From: Parietichytrium sp. I65-24A
Taxonomy: Eukaryota; Sar; Bigyra; Thraustochytrida; Thraustochytriidae
Direction: 5' to 3'
Assembly (NCBI GenBank): GCA_012862575.1
Contig: BLSF01000002.1
Coordinates: 1,116,001-1,180,000, forward strand
DNA: 64,000 nucleotides
Numbering within the stretch: the stretch's first letter is position 1; the number at the start of each line of letters is the position of its first letter. Positions 1 to 9,674 of this stretch are shown piece after piece. The translations under genes were made by a program, and so were the position numbers. The notes below the pieces were generated by a model. That model did not search any database, had not been told where the DNA came from, and saw only the letters and a list, made by a program, of their open reading frames with translations.

Positions 1-315
1 TGGCCACCCGTAGCATCGCCGCCCGCTTTTCTCTCCACATTGGCAAATATGCCGCTCAGAAACTTTGCAAGTAGCACCTTCGATAGTCCGCTACAGAGCA
101 ACATCATCCCGCAGAGCTCAAAACAGATTCCCTTTCCAAATGTTCCAGGCCAGGCAACCAATACTTGGCGTGGATCATCTCTTCCGCTTCTCGCAAGCTC
201 TGCTCTGGCAAGTCTGTCAAATCCAGAGGAGTCGCTGAAGAGAAAGAGGGATTCTGATGAGCTCAGCTCCTTCCCTTCCCAGCACGGGTTCAAGTCACCA
301 AGGAAGGAGAGTTAG
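1..315 (+). CDS. C-terminal fragment of an unknown protein
   Basis: The frame is open from the left edge of the window and ends at a TAG at 313-315, so only the last ~104 residues of the gene are present. The fragment is rich in Ser, Pro, Asn and Gln and has a basic patch (LKRKRDSDE) that could serve as a nuclear localisation signal. No folded domain is visible and I do not recognise a family. It reads toward the JmjC gene on the other strand, whose stop lies 222 bp away, so the two form a convergent pair. The AT-rich stretch at about 440-465 lies between the two 3' ends. Composition looks like a disordered tail of a regulatory or nucleic-acid-binding protein, which is only an inference. Confidence 0.5.
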   Translation, partial: WPPVASPPAFLSTLANMPLRNFASSTFDSPLQSNIIPQSSKQIPFPNVPGQATNTWRGSSLPLLASSALASLSNPEESLKRKRDSDELSSFPSQHGFKSPRKES

Positions 316-537
316 ATAGGTTTTCTCCTCAAGCTGGATTCAATCCACCTGTTCATATTAGAATACCCAGCTTTGATAGATGAGGGAGAGAAAGTGAGAG
401 AAAAGCTTACTGTGCAGCGTTGTTCGAGTACCGTCCGGTAGATATAAATATATATATAAAACAAATGTTCTTATCATCCCATTCTAACTAATCACATGGC
501 CGAGCGACCGAAGAAAAACGGGCTACAATCAAACAAA

Positions 538-1956
538 TCAAAAGAAGGAGAACTTGAACTCTCCTTCTTTTTTAAAGTCAATTCTTCGCCTCTTTTTCGC
601 CAACTCAGCCTCTTCAAATTGCTCCAAAAGATTTGGGAACTTCTCACGAAGTGCGTCTGTGAACTCGCGAAACAAGTCAGCCCTATTTCTTTCGCACGAG
701 AGACCGGATACGAGATGAGGGGAATCACGCATAAGACGCAGTGACTCGGAAAGATTGGCGGACGAAATGTAGTTTTGCGTAATCGCCACACATGGCTCAA
801 TGTTCAAAACGCAGTGCCACCAGCCCTTCGGGACAAAGACAAGATCCCCAGCCTGCGCAGTAAACTCGATCGGGGCCTGCTCAATCTCGTAAAAGTTTAC
901 AAACCACTCCAAAAGCGAGACTGGTTGGGTCACGTCGGCCCCATCCTCGCTTGGCGTCACGCCAGGCGGCGCATGGCCAGGAGGAAACATAAGCCAGCGC
1001 TTCGACCCGCTCACTACACCGTTCCAGGCATGAGTAAAATTTGGATCTATGTGCCACTTACTCCCGCTCTTTGCAGCTCCTGCTATAAGCCATCTGTAGT
1101 CGGGCCGGGAGCTTCCCATTGTCTCAAACAGATCGCGGTGCGGGTGTTCTTCAGTGTTTCGAAAGTAGAGAGGCACTTTGTAGATGGAGTCGCGGTAGTC
1201 CTGTCCGCACTCTTCGCCCAAGGACTTTGCAATACGCTCTACAAATTTGCAGTCGAACAAGTACAAAGGCGACTCTTCCTGTTGGTTCTCAGAGTAGTCG
1301 AGGAAGTCACAAAGACGCATGTCGACTGGACCAACTCGAAATGCTGTTTCGATGCTGTCCAGTCCACGCATTGCGAGACGCGCCGGACGTGCGGGGTCGA
1401 CACGATCCCCCCATGTTTTAAAGGCGTTCCACTCATGGCGAAGAGCATTCCGAATCAGCACCGGCCGGCATGGCGTCTCGTAGTTCCTAATGAACTCGTC
1501 GACCGAAAAGGTGGCCGCGTCTCTCGAATCCACGCATTGTCTCCGCAGCCACTCCTCCTTCAGCTCGGCCGTTGCGTATTGCCACGGCCAGTAGAGCGCA
1601 TTCGAGCACACAGACTTTTTAGGACAGAACAAGTCTCTGTCTCTCCTTCCCAGCATCGCATTCTTCCACCCATCTCTGAATACGAACGCCTTCTCCGAAT
1701 CCCAGCTCTGCAGCATGGCATCTCTCCAAAACCTATCGTCCGTGCAATACACCGCTGCGCCGGAGCTTGCGCACGCAAGGGCCGTCAAATCGCCGGGAGC
1801 AAGATAACTCAGCATTTCCAGCACAAACTCCTCTCCGGCTCGCCCCAGTCTGGGCCCGAACGCTTCTCCAAGCGTGAGTACACGGCTCGCGTCCAGCACC
1901 CACGCGTTGCCGCTCGGCTTGACGCCTCTCGGGTGTGCGGAGCCTTCGCTCGCCAT
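538..1956 (-). CDS. F-box / JmjC-domain protein (JMJD6-like 2-oxoglutarate oxygenase)
   Basis: This 472-residue protein has an F-box-like helical segment near residues 25-70 (EMLSYLAPGDLTALACASS) followed by a JmjC cupin. The Fe(II)-binding HxD is at about residues 302-304 (WHIDPNFTHAWN), and the second iron-ligand histidine is in VPKGWWH near residue 378. The stretch around GSKRWLMFPP and the ITQNYIS strand are typical of the F-box/JmjC clade that includes plant JMJ22 and is related to animal JMJD6. Such enzymes are 2-oxoglutarate-dependent demethylases or hydroxylases acting on histone or other protein residues, and the F-box suggests SCF recruitment. The frame is open 33 codons further upstream, but that part has no ATG and is a translated 9-bp repeat (VDC units), so the ATG at 1956 is preferred. 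The C-terminus is Lys/Glu-rich. Confidence 0.9.
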   Translation of the reverse strand: MASEGSAHPRGVKPSGNAWVLDASRVLTLGEAFGPRLGRAGEEFVLEMLSYLAPGDLTALACASSGAAVYCTDDRFWRDAMLQSWDSEKAFVFRDGWKNAMLGRRDRDLFCPKKSVCSNALYWPWQYATAELKEEWLRRQCVDSRDAATFSVDEFIRNYETPCRPVLIRNALRHEWNAFKTWGDRVDPARPARLAMRGLDSIETAFRVGPVDMRLCDFLDYSENQQEESPLYLFDCKFVERIAKSLGEECGQDYRDSIYKVPLYFRNTEEHPHRDLFETMGSSRPDYRWLIAGAAKSGSKWHIDPNFTHAWNGVVSGSKRWLMFPPGHAPPGVTPSEDGADVTQPVSLLEWFVNFYEIEQAPIEFTAQAGDLVFVPKGWWHCVLNIEPCVAITQNYISSANLSESLRLMRDSPHLVSGLSCERNRADLFREFTDALREKFPNLLEQFEEAELAKKRRRIDFKKEGEFKFSFF

Positions 1957-2291
1957 CCGGACTTGGGCTCTTTTCTGTGCGTCGGTTGGCTTGGGTCGGG
2001 TCTCGCAGTCTACGCAGTCTACGCAGTCTACGCAGTCTACGCGGTCCACGTGCACAAGCCCTCGTTTGTACTACTGTTCGTACACACATGGAAGTTTGCA
2101 AGCAATGGTTGGCTGCTGGTCTTGGTCTTAGTGTGGCTACTGGTGGAAGAGGTTAATGTCGACGGGCCGTCATAGCCGTCATGGATGCTGGGCGAAGAAG
2201 GAAAACACGAAAAAAAGGAATCGAGCCGAAAAGGGATGTGCTCGAGTTGTTGTGGAGAGGGATTGCTGTTCTGTTAGTTCGGATGTAATGT
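1957..2291. promoter_or_regulatory. Upstream region of the JmjC gene, with 9-bp minisatellite
   Basis: This 335-bp spacer separates the JmjC start from the stop of the ARM/RasGEF gene, both on the minus strand. It must hold the terminator of the latter and the promoter of the former. Apart from the 9-bp tandem repeat at 2004-2048 I see no recognisable element or gene. Confidence 0.5.
2004..2048. repeat. 9-bp minisatellite, 5 copies
   Basis: Four identical copies of cgcagtcta at 2004-2039 are followed by one degenerate copy (cgcggtcca). The array lies 48-92 bp upstream of the JmjC ATG, probably in its 5' leader or core promoter. Confidence 0.95.
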
Positions 2292-5200
2292 TCACATGAA
2301 GGCAGAATCGAGAATGTCGGTGGGCAGCTCGATGTTGAGAAGGTGACCCAGAGCAATCTCAAACGTTGTGAGATAATAGGCCGCCTCACCAGATGCAAAA
2401 TCATCGCTCAGGAGCTCGCGAAGTAGCATCGTGGTGGAGTAGGCATGAAGAAGCTGAGTGCGAACGAGAACCAAAGTCATGACAGGGAGAAACTCATCCG
2501 CATTCATATCCAAGACTTCTTGTCGTGCCGCTTCCTGGTAAATCTCGTCTTTCATCCTCAGTAAGACCTTGAGCTTTTGCGAAGGCATGTCCACATCATC
2601 AAAGCTCCTCAGCGTTGCGATGGCGCCTTGCCATCGACACAGGTGCAGGTCGTTGCGCTGTGGAAGCCCCAGAATTCCCGAGAGACGTTCGTGATCGACA
2701 CTCCGTAAAAGCAAAAGACGCTCCTGCAGGGCACACTCCTCTTTGATATGCTGGCGCATCGTACTGAGCAACAACCGCGACCACACAGGGGTCAACACAT
2801 TACGCTCGACACACAAACGCACATGGCCAACGATCTTGTCCCAATGCTCCGCAGACCTAGACCCGGATTCAAGAAGCAGCCTTTCCCGCCGAGCGACGGA
2901 GATCTTCTTCACCAGAGAAGTGATTAACTTGCCGGCAGCAGCGGCAGGGATCACAGGAAGCGGATCTGAGAGACCTCCCAAGCCGCCTTGCTGGCCGGAA
3001 ATGCTGTTCACCACAGCAGCGGGGTCCGCAGCGCTGGTGCTCGACGTGTTTGAGGAGCTTCGAAACAGGATTTGAGCCGACTCTCGAAAACGGGAGGCCG
3101 CCTGTCTCGTGTCTAAAAGACCACCGCCTAGGACAGACGAATTTGGAAGCGAGGATGGACCTCCCCCAGTGGATCCCTGGTTGGATGCACCCGTCCCGTT
3201 TCCTGCCCCTCCTTGGCCAGCACTGGCAGCGTTATTCTGCTGATCCTGCTTTCTCACGCGTTTGCGAAAGGCACGGATGACCTTGCCCTCCTCCTCGGTT
3301 TCAGAGTCAAAGAGAGACTCAATCCAGCCTTCGATCGCGTACATGCTTTCCAAGAGCATTTGCTCCAGAGACCAAGGCGGTTCCTGGCGGAGGGACAGTT
3401 GCTCCATCTTACCCTCAACCGATCTCTTTCGAGGCTCCAAACTTTTAAGAAGGATCTGAAGTTGTACAACGGGTTGATGCGCATACACGCGCTGCGACCA
3501 GTCACCGTTTCCTCTCACAGTCGGGATCCACTGAGACAACACCTTGTAGTACGAGTGGAGCTGCATTAAATGTAGCTGGTTGACTTGATGAGGCAGCGAG
3601 TCAAGGTCGCTCTCAAATAGCCCGTTGGATGAGTCCAATTTTCCGTCGTCGACTGGGCTGCTGCTGAATAGTCCGAGTGGATCAAAGTCACTACTACACG
3701 TTCGGCCCAGGGGCTCGGGGGTGGGGATATCAGAGCTGTCATCAGCATCCTGTGACAACTCAAGAAGATTTGCTTCCTTCTTTTCGACGATGTTTTTTGG
3801 CGATCTGATCGGGGTTGAAGGTGCCCTGGCTCCGAGCTCTGGGGAAGGGCTTGAGCTGCGTATCCGTGGGGACTGCAGTGCCCCAAAGGAGGCCCCCCTT
3901 GCTCGTCTCAGAGCAACCAATACTCCGTGCAAATAAGGGATCCGAGCACCCCCAATTAAAGGTGTGGGGATTTCACCGACAGCTGGAGCTGAGCGGAGGA
4001 GAACAGAAACGTCGCAAATCACCGATCCCTCCGTCGGATTCCTCTCAGCCTCTGCAGATCTTTCGGCCACTTTAGAAGAAGCTCCAGAACTTGTGATTGG
4101 CGACATTGGAGGTGGTTCAAGGCCCACGGCCTGATTCGAGTCTCCCATAAACCCACATACTCTCTTGATCTCTTCAAACAACTGCCATTTCCCCTGCTCC
4201 ACGTTTCTCCACGTGAGCTCAAGCCTCCTAACAGGAGCCGAAATTAGAGCTTCCAGACACGCCATAGAGAGAGCTGCGTTCCGGAGTAGAGGGCTCACCG
4301 CGTGGTAGGCTACATCTATGATGCACTCCACTATCTTTGCCCTTTGGAGAGGGGTGGGGCTGTTCAGAATTTCCGTCTTCAGAAAGTAGACCAGCTTGTC
4401 GTATTCGTGCAGAAAGCGCAGCTCGGCGGCGCAGAGCGTTTTGGCTCGATCTGGGCTAAGGAATCCGAGCAGGAGTACTTTTGCTGGGTTCATGACCATG
4501 TAAATTCTCTCCAACCTCAAGGATATCTGGATCGCGACGGTCTCTGCGTCTTGGTGCCAGTCTTGTAGCGTGAATGTCTTTCCGTCAGAGGAACCTCCAG
4601 AGCGTGGCGTATTTGGCTCTAAAAGGGAGTCATTCGCAAACTGATTTATGGAGTCCTTGCTGGTTTCCAATAAGGCACCTTCTTCGCTGCCAGCGTCCTG
4701 GTCGTGAGACTTGCTACTGAAGTCGTTCAGTAAGGGAGAAAGTACGACATGGCTGTGCGACGGAACATAGGGCGCGCTAACTTTTCGGACATCACGACTG
4801 GACGCCGACTGCTTTAAAGAAAAATGTGGCGACAAGCCAATTGAGGCCGTCAACGATGCTCTGCGACCGCTGCCCCCGTGAGAGGAGGTATCCACCTGCA
4901 ACGATCCATTCGAATTTGACCCTCCAGAAGCATTGGAGGATGACGAGGAGGGCCGACCCGATGAAAAGCTTTTTGACTTCAAAATACCTGGGCTGTTTGA
5001 GAAGGAAGTGCGACGAGATGTAGTTGGCACTTGCTCCTCTAAATGAACCGACCCACCAACCGGAGAAGGTGGCTCAACGGAATTCTGTCTTTGCAAGGGA
5101 GGAGCGGTGTCCCCCGACACCAACGCGGACTCTATAATTGGGAACGAACGGTATGGTAGCATTGGGAACACTTTGACTCTGCAATCGGAGATGTCGACCA

Positions 5201-7400
5201 AACACCCGAGACACTTCTCGAGTGTAGATGTGAATTCGCGCAACTCAATATCACGAATGATGGTGAGAAACGAAAGAGCGTCTTTCTTGACCTCGCCGCT
5301 TTCACGCGGGCCAACCACAAGCTCCAATGCACCGGGAGTCTCCTGAAGCGTTCGCTGCAAGAATGGGTGCGCCAACAAAATGAAGACAAACGAGAGAATT
5401 CGGGAGGCCTTCAGAGGAATGGGCAGCATCGTGGGCAACCCGTCGTTAGGTTCCATGAGCAAGGATGTGAAGTTTTGAAGCAAGGTTTGCAACAGAACCA
5501 GGAGGTTGAGGTCCGAACCAAACTTCTCTGCGATATAGTCCAAGCCGAACAAGATAGCGCGACTGCCAAAGTCATCGTCGTCGTGTTGCAAAGACTCTAT
5601 CAGACCTGGTGCATTGCCAAGAATGTCGTCCACAAGTAGGGCGGTGAGGGACTTGTCCAGCCTATCACCATCACCCTGGTCAACCCCTTGTTCATGCAAG
5701 AGTGTGCTGTGAGGATTATTTGACATGCACTCCTTTTCGTCGTCATCTTCGTCAAATAAGAGTAGGTCGCCAGACTCTGCCCGCTCCTGAAGCTTTGGTG
5801 GGGGCGCAGCCGATGCTTCCGCAGACGAGCACACGGCTTTCATGTTTTGTAAGACTCGATGGTGAATGGTTTTGCTTCGCTCGTTTTCAAGAGCCATATT
5901 GCTGGTCTCATATGCTTGCGAGATCACCATGCGCATCTGCACATCGTTGTGACTGCTAATACACAAGTTATTCATCAGCATTGAGCACCACGACGCGGTG
6001 GCGCTAGCATTTTTGGCTTTCAGTCGGTTTGCCTCATCCGAGCTTGGAGAGGGCACGCGGCTTTGTTGCTGGGCACGTTGCGTGGCTTGCTGCCTTCTAA
6101 TGAGGTTGTTGAAAAGTTGCGATCCGGCTGAGACTGCATTGCGAGCTGTGCTATTTATGGTGTCCATAGAGAGAATTTGGTCCCCAGTGTTTTGGCTGCT
6201 GATCGAATCGCTCGCGGCTGCGCCGTTACTACTACCCTTGGTGTTGAATGCACCGGGTGAGGACGACGGTGTTGGAGAGGACTGCATCATGGCCGAGAGG
6301 GACTGACCTTGTGAGCCAGAAGGAGAAGAAGACTGTGATATACTAGCTGCGGAAGTGTCTCCAAGAGAGTCCTGCACTAATAACTGCTCCTGCAGTTGCG
6401 CGGCTGCAAGTCTGTCGTTCTCGATTGAGTCTCTCTGTGACTGTGCCGAGGCTGCTGACGAGGCGTGCAAAGTATTTACAACATAGCCTAAGGTGCCTTC
6501 GCAGCCGAGCAGTGTCGTCGCGCCAGCAGACCCTGTGCTGACCATGCAAAGGAGAGCGGCAAGATTCTTGTGAACAGCAAAGTCGTCGTTGGTGGAGACG
6601 GACTCCACCAAATTTATCAGCGCCTGAACCTGCGCCGAGTCGTCGCTCCCCTCGAACAGTTGCCTCGGAGCCGTGTGAAAAGTGGTCATGCACACGAGGA
6701 CTTCTAGTGCTAGCAGAACACTTGCGCGGTCCAGAAGCGCCGCTTGCATCTCACTCGCAGCCACAAGGATCTTGACAATCTCCCTGTGTGCGCCAACCTC
6801 CAGCAGCATTCTGGCGCCTTGCTCAGCGGCGGCCACGTTCGCCAGTACTTCTAGTGCCGCCGCCACCGCCGCAAGGCTTGCCGTCTGCTGCTGCTGCTGC
6901 CTACCCCTCGCCACGCCGTGCCCTGCCGCCGTATCCCACTGCGCCCGCATCACCTGCACCACCGCACCAACGCCTGAGGCTCGCAGCAGCACCGCCGCAG
7001 GCACCTCTTCCAGCTCATCCAATTGCACGAATGCGCGCAGCTCCGCAAGTGCTTCCAAGCTCGACGCGATGAGCATGGCTTTGTCAACCGATTCCTGCTG
7101 GCTCTCTTGTGGCTGCTGCGCATGCTGCTGATACTGATTCTGATGCGACTGACTTGGGTGTGGCTGATTCTGCAAGCTTAGATGCGACAGGCCGAACCGG
7201 CGCAGCACCATAACCAATGCATCCACGGCGCCTCTCTCAACAGCCACGCGGCGGTGGCTGCGCGGCTGAGACGCCTGGAGAAGCTCGCGAAGAAGGTCCC
7301 GCGAAAGCTGCCTACAAGCCTTCACATTCCCGTTCCGAGCTGCGGACTCCAGGCCCCCCAGAGCGCGAACGACAACGTCGTCCAGCGACACTGATCCCAT
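2292..7400 (-). CDS. Giant ARM-repeat protein with C-terminal RasGEF (CDC25-homology)-like domain
   Basis: This is a 1,702-residue protein in one exon. Residues ~1-300 are helical repeats of armadillo/HEAT character (for example VDALVMVLRRF, LEALAELRAF, LEVLANVAAAEQGARMLL) interrupted by Gln-rich linkers. A Ser/Asn/Gly-rich disordered middle follows. From about residue 935 a RasGEF catalytic-domain pattern appears: a QDWH...VAIQISLRLERIY opening, then LQRAKIVECIIDVAYHAVS, ALISAPVRRLELTW, and finally RIPYLHGVLVAL, equivalent to the IPFLG strand of CDC25 domains. The domain is split by a long Ser/Pro-rich insertion and ends near residue 1,345. It would activate a Ras-family GTPase by nucleotide exchange, with the ARM part as scaffold. 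The ATG at 7400 is the first in frame; upstream codons are a 9-bp repeat without ATG. RasGEF assignment is by motif reading only. Confidence 0.78.
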   Translation of the reverse strand: MGSVSLDDVVVRALGGLESAARNGNVKACRQLSRDLLRELLQASQPRSHRRVAVERGAVDALVMVLRRFGLSHLSLQNQPHPSQSHQNQYQQHAQQPQESQQESVDKAMLIASSLEALAELRAFVQLDELEEVPAAVLLRASGVGAVVQVMRAQWDTAAGHGVARGRQQQQQTASLAAVAAALEVLANVAAAEQGARMLLEVGAHREIVKILVAASEMQAALLDRASVLLALEVLVCMTTFHTAPRQLFEGSDDSAQVQALINLVESVSTNDDFAVHKNLAALLCMVSTGSAGATTLLGCEGTLGYVVNTLHASSAASAQSQRDSIENDRLAAAQLQEQLLVQDSLGDTSAASISQSSSPSGSQGQSLSAMMQSSPTPSSSPGAFNTKGSSNGAAASDSISSQNTGDQILSMDTINSTARNAVSAGSQLFNNLIRRQQATQRAQQQSRVPSPSSDEANRLKAKNASATASWCSMLMNNLCISSHNDVQMRMVISQAYETSNMALENERSKTIHHRVLQNMKAVCSSAEASAAPPPKLQERAESGDLLLFDEDDDEKECMSNNPHSTLLHEQGVDQGDGDRLDKSLTALLVDDILGNAPGLIESLQHDDDDFGSRAILFGLDYIAEKFGSDLNLLVLLQTLLQNFTSLLMEPNDGLPTMLPIPLKASRILSFVFILLAHPFLQRTLQETPGALELVVGPRESGEVKKDALSFLTIIRDIELREFTSTLEKCLGCLVDISDCRVKVFPMLPYRSFPIIESALVSGDTAPPLQRQNSVEPPSPVGGSVHLEEQVPTTSRRTSFSNSPGILKSKSFSSGRPSSSSSNASGGSNSNGSLQVDTSSHGGSGRRASLTASIGLSPHFSLKQSASSRDVRKVSAPYVPSHSHVVLSPLLNDFSSKSHDQDAGSEEGALLETSKDSINQFANDSLLEPNTPRSGGSSDGKTFTLQDWHQDAETVAIQISLRLERIYMVMNPAKVLLLGFLSPDRAKTLCAAELRFLHEYDKLVYFLKTEILNSPTPLQRAKIVECIIDVAYHAVSPLLRNAALSMACLEALISAPVRRLELTWRNVEQGKWQLFEEIKRVCGFMGDSNQAVGLEPPPMSPITSSGASSKVAERSAEAERNPTEGSVICDVSVLLRSAPAVGEIPTPLIGGARIPYLHGVLVALRRARGASFGALQSPRIRSSSPSPELGARAPSTPIRSPKNIVEKKEANLLELSQDADDSSDIPTPEPLGRTCSSDFDPLGLFSSSPVDDGKLDSSNGLFESDLDSLPHQVNQLHLMQLHSYYKVLSQWIPTVRGNGDWSQRVYAHQPVVQLQILLKSLEPRKRSVEGKMEQLSLRQEPPWSLEQMLLESMYAIEGWIESLFDSETEEEGKVIRAFRKRVRKQDQQNNAASAGQGGAGNGTGASNQGSTGGGPSSLPNSSVLGGGLLDTRQAASRFRESAQILFRSSSNTSSTSAADPAAVVNSISGQQGGLGGLSDPLPVIPAAAAGKLITSLVKKISVARRERLLLESGSRSAEHWDKIVGHVRLCVERNVLTPVWSRLLLSTMRQHIKEECALQERLLLLRSVDHERLSGILGLPQRNDLHLCRWQGAIATLRSFDDVDMPSQKLKVLLRMKDEIYQEAARQEVLDMNADEFLPVMTLVLVRTQLLHAYSTTMLLRELLSDDFASGEAAYYLTTFEIALGHLLNIELPTDILDSAFM

Positions 7401-7401
7401 C

Positions 7402-7437
7402 GCGAGCTTCGAGAGCTTGGAGAGATCCGAGAGCTTC
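7402..7437. repeat. 9-bp minisatellite, 4 copies, abutting the ARM/RasGEF start codon
   Basis: Units of gagagcttc with 1-3 changes (gcgagcttc, gagagcttg, gagagatcc, gagagcttc) end 2 bp from the ATG at 7400. Translated in the gene's frame the array would encode LSK-type triplets, but no ATG precedes it. Confidence 0.85.
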
Positions 7438-7767
7438 GAGGTATCGCGAGCGCTCTGTTCCCGCCGAAGCGCCGCTACCTGCGAGAGATCGCGGAACACT
7501 GCGTGGGCCGTCGCCGTCGCTGCCGTTGTTGCTGGCCGTAATCACGCACCCGACTCCAATTCTCCAATTCTCCAAATTCCACTGCTCCGTTCTCGTGCAC
7601 ACTTGTGCTTTTCCGCCTTGTCAATGCAGTCCCCGTGAGTACCCGCGTGCGTGTATTGCGTATCTATGCTTGCGCGTACCGGTAATCAGTACTAGTACAT
7701 ACGTCACCCTGCCAGCCTCTCTCGCATTCTGCTCTGCGCACTTGTTCTGAAATTATGAATTCTGTTT

Positions 7768-7802
7768 ATGATTCATGATTCATGATTCATGATTCATGAT
7801 TC
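7768..7802. repeat. 7-bp tandem repeat, 5 copies
   Basis: Five perfect copies of atgattc, about 370-400 bp upstream of the ARM/RasGEF start. Confidence 0.95.
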
Positions 7803-8217
7803 ATTGGATTGTTTGTATGTAACTCACAGTCACTTTGGTACTTGAGCCGCTCTAGCTAGCCTAGCCGCCAGTAGCGGAGTAGTAGGAGAACAGGCCAGGT
7901 AGTTTGCTTATGTGGAACCCACCTGACGGCATGTGTGATGGTGGATTCGGGGTTCTGGTTCCAAATAGAGTGGAAGAATGGGAGGGAGATGAGGAGAAGG
8001 GATCGGGCCAGGCGGCTGACTGTCGCGGTGAAAAAAGTTAAAAGCGAAGAGGAAGATGCGGAAGGGTGCTTTATGACATGGACGATGTTGTTGAACATCT
8101 GGAGATGGTGGTTGGAGTTGAATTGAAAGAAAGGTGCGGTTGAACAAACGGAACTAATTCAACACTCCTGCTTGTGGCAACATAGTCGGTTGGTTGTAAT
8201 TTGCGATTGTAATTTGT

Positions 8218-8252
8218 GATTTGTGATTTGTGATTTGTGATTTGTGATTTGT
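8218..8252. repeat. 7-bp tandem repeat, 5 copies
   Basis: Five perfect copies of gatttgt lie about 50 bp beyond the stop codon of the cytochrome b5 gene; partial diverged units (taatttg, cgattgt) precede them. Confidence 0.95.
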
Positions 8253-8304
8253 AGGTTGGGATGTTGGGGGACACGGGGAGGTTTGGCACGAAGAAAAGCG
8301 TGCA

Positions 8305-8769
8305 CTAGAGGATGTGGCATAGGCAGTCAGAGCTTGAAGAGTAGTTGAGGTCTGTTTGAAAGTCGTTGTGATGGCGTGGCTGGTAATATGGATCGGGACG
8401 TGATACCGGCTGGACCACTGGTGCCACCTTGTTGGCTGAAGGGCGGTTCGGGCCGTTGGCAGTGGGCGGAGCCCGCTTCGCAGCTGGATCGTACAAACTT
8501 CCAAGTTTGCCAAGGCAGTATTCTTCCACCTTGGCGCTATGTCTCGCGCTGTGACCCGCTTCGCGAAAGTCTTGTGTCGCGTCGAAACCTCCAAGGCTGA
8601 CGATAGTAAGCTTTCCTCCCGGGTGCTTTTGTGCAAACTTTGTGAGGTCGTAAACTTTGCCGGACACGATCATCCAACAGCTCTCCTCCGTGTTGTGTTT
8701 CTTCACCTCTGCTGCGTCGAGGATCACCTGCGAGGGAGCCACCGCGGCCTTGCTAGCAGCGAGGGACAT
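8305..8769 (-). CDS. Soluble cytochrome b5 domain protein
   Basis: This 154-residue protein carries a cytochrome b5 heme-binding fold at residues ~15-92. The HPGG motif is at 49-52 (His49 as first axial ligand), and the second axial histidine is probably His73 in AGHS. The [21 protein letters not shown] stretch is characteristic of the family. It is an electron-transfer module, typically feeding desaturases, hydroxylases or reductases. There is no C-terminal membrane anchor; the last 60 residues are Pro/Asn/Ser-rich and probably disordered, so it should be cytosolic or tethered by a partner. The frame stays open 55 codons upstream of the ATG at 8769 without another ATG, so an unseen spliced 5' exon is possible. 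Confidence 0.85.
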   Translation of the reverse strand: MSLAASKAAVAPSQVILDAAEVKKHNTEESCWMIVSGKVYDLTKFAQKHPGGKLTIVSLGGFDATQDFREAGHSARHSAKVEEYCLGKLGSLYDPAAKRAPPTANGPNRPSANKVAPVVQPVSRPDPYYQPRHHNDFQTDLNYSSSSDCLCHIL

Positions 8770-9674
8770 TAGGCTTTGTGTCCATGCCTCGCCTTTCCTC
8801 GCGTCTTCGCTCCGCTTCGTAAACAAGAACGGGTTGTTGCGGAGCAAACAAACGAAGGAAGCGTCGCACTTTACGTAAGGCTCAGCGCCTGACACGGAGT
8901 TGCATATCGGTGCATTTTGGGCTGTGAGTAGCACCTATCTGGATTCTAAATTTACCGATACGCAACTTGATCGTCGTGCCCGCTTTGCAGCAGCTGAGAC
9001 TGAAGCAAATTGGCGCAAACCCATAAGCCGTTCAATATTCCAAAAATACCCACAAATTCTACTGACGCAAGAGAGAAAGAGAGCGAGAGAGAGAGAGAGG
9101 TCCTAGCATCGCTAAAGTACGAAGTAGTGCATGCATGAGCAGAGAACATTCAATTTACCTTACGTCAAACAGAGCCGTTGGACAATGCTAGGCGGCGCTC
9201 AGCTCAGCTCACCCACGGTCGAAGTTCAAGTTGTTGTCTCCGGCCAAGGGGGAAAGCCGCAGCACTGACATTGCGGAAGGCTTCTTTCAGTCCACAATAC
9301 AATAAGAGCCATCTGTCGACTTATTGGTCCGGCCGGAAGCCTGGCCTGACGTGAACCGGTCGGAGTAATCAGGCAGCCACCTCCTCTTGTGAACCAACTG
9401 TAAGGACGACAATTGCCCCAGAGGAAGAAGAGGTGTTAAACGTTTTTATGGCTGTTGCATTCCATTACGGACGAGGGTAAAGTTGTGAAGACACACAAAG
9501 TAGTACGGAGACTCTCGTGGGTAATTATTATTGATTGCACAAATTAGACTTGTCGGCGAGCAGAGAGGGGGTCAGAGGTGGCGGTGGCACGACCGGGACG
9601 TGCAAGTTCCACTTCAAAGACGAGCCAGGAGACGCGCGGGCGTGCGTGTTCCTGAGTCAAACGGAGGCAGAAAG
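8770..9674. promoter_or_regulatory. Divergent promoter region, cytochrome b5 / GPR180-like
   Basis: This 905-bp region separates two divergently transcribed genes and should contain both promoters. A GA-rich tract at 9071-9100 is the only clear element. The open frames that reach back from both genes lack ATG codons. No other gene is visible. Confidence 0.55.
9071..9100. repeat. GA-rich tract
   Basis: An almost pure GA run (with single a or c interruptions) about 300 bp upstream of the cytochrome b5 ATG and 575 bp upstream of the divergent GPR180-like ATG. Confidence 0.9.

Larger units (their letters stand above)
7401..8304. promoter_or_regulatory. Intergenic region between cytochrome b5 and ARM/RasGEF
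   Basis: About 900 bp lie between the stop of the cytochrome b5 gene and the start of the ARM/RasGEF gene. The region holds two 7-bp tandem arrays, the palindrome gtactagtac at 7689-7698, and no reading frame that looks coding. The promoter of the ARM/RasGEF gene should be at the left end. Confidence 0.5.

Noticed and set aside
775-2175. 466-codon plus-strand frame opposite the JmjC gene
   Set aside because: It is the antisense shadow of a gene with clear JmjC motifs and has no domain of its own.
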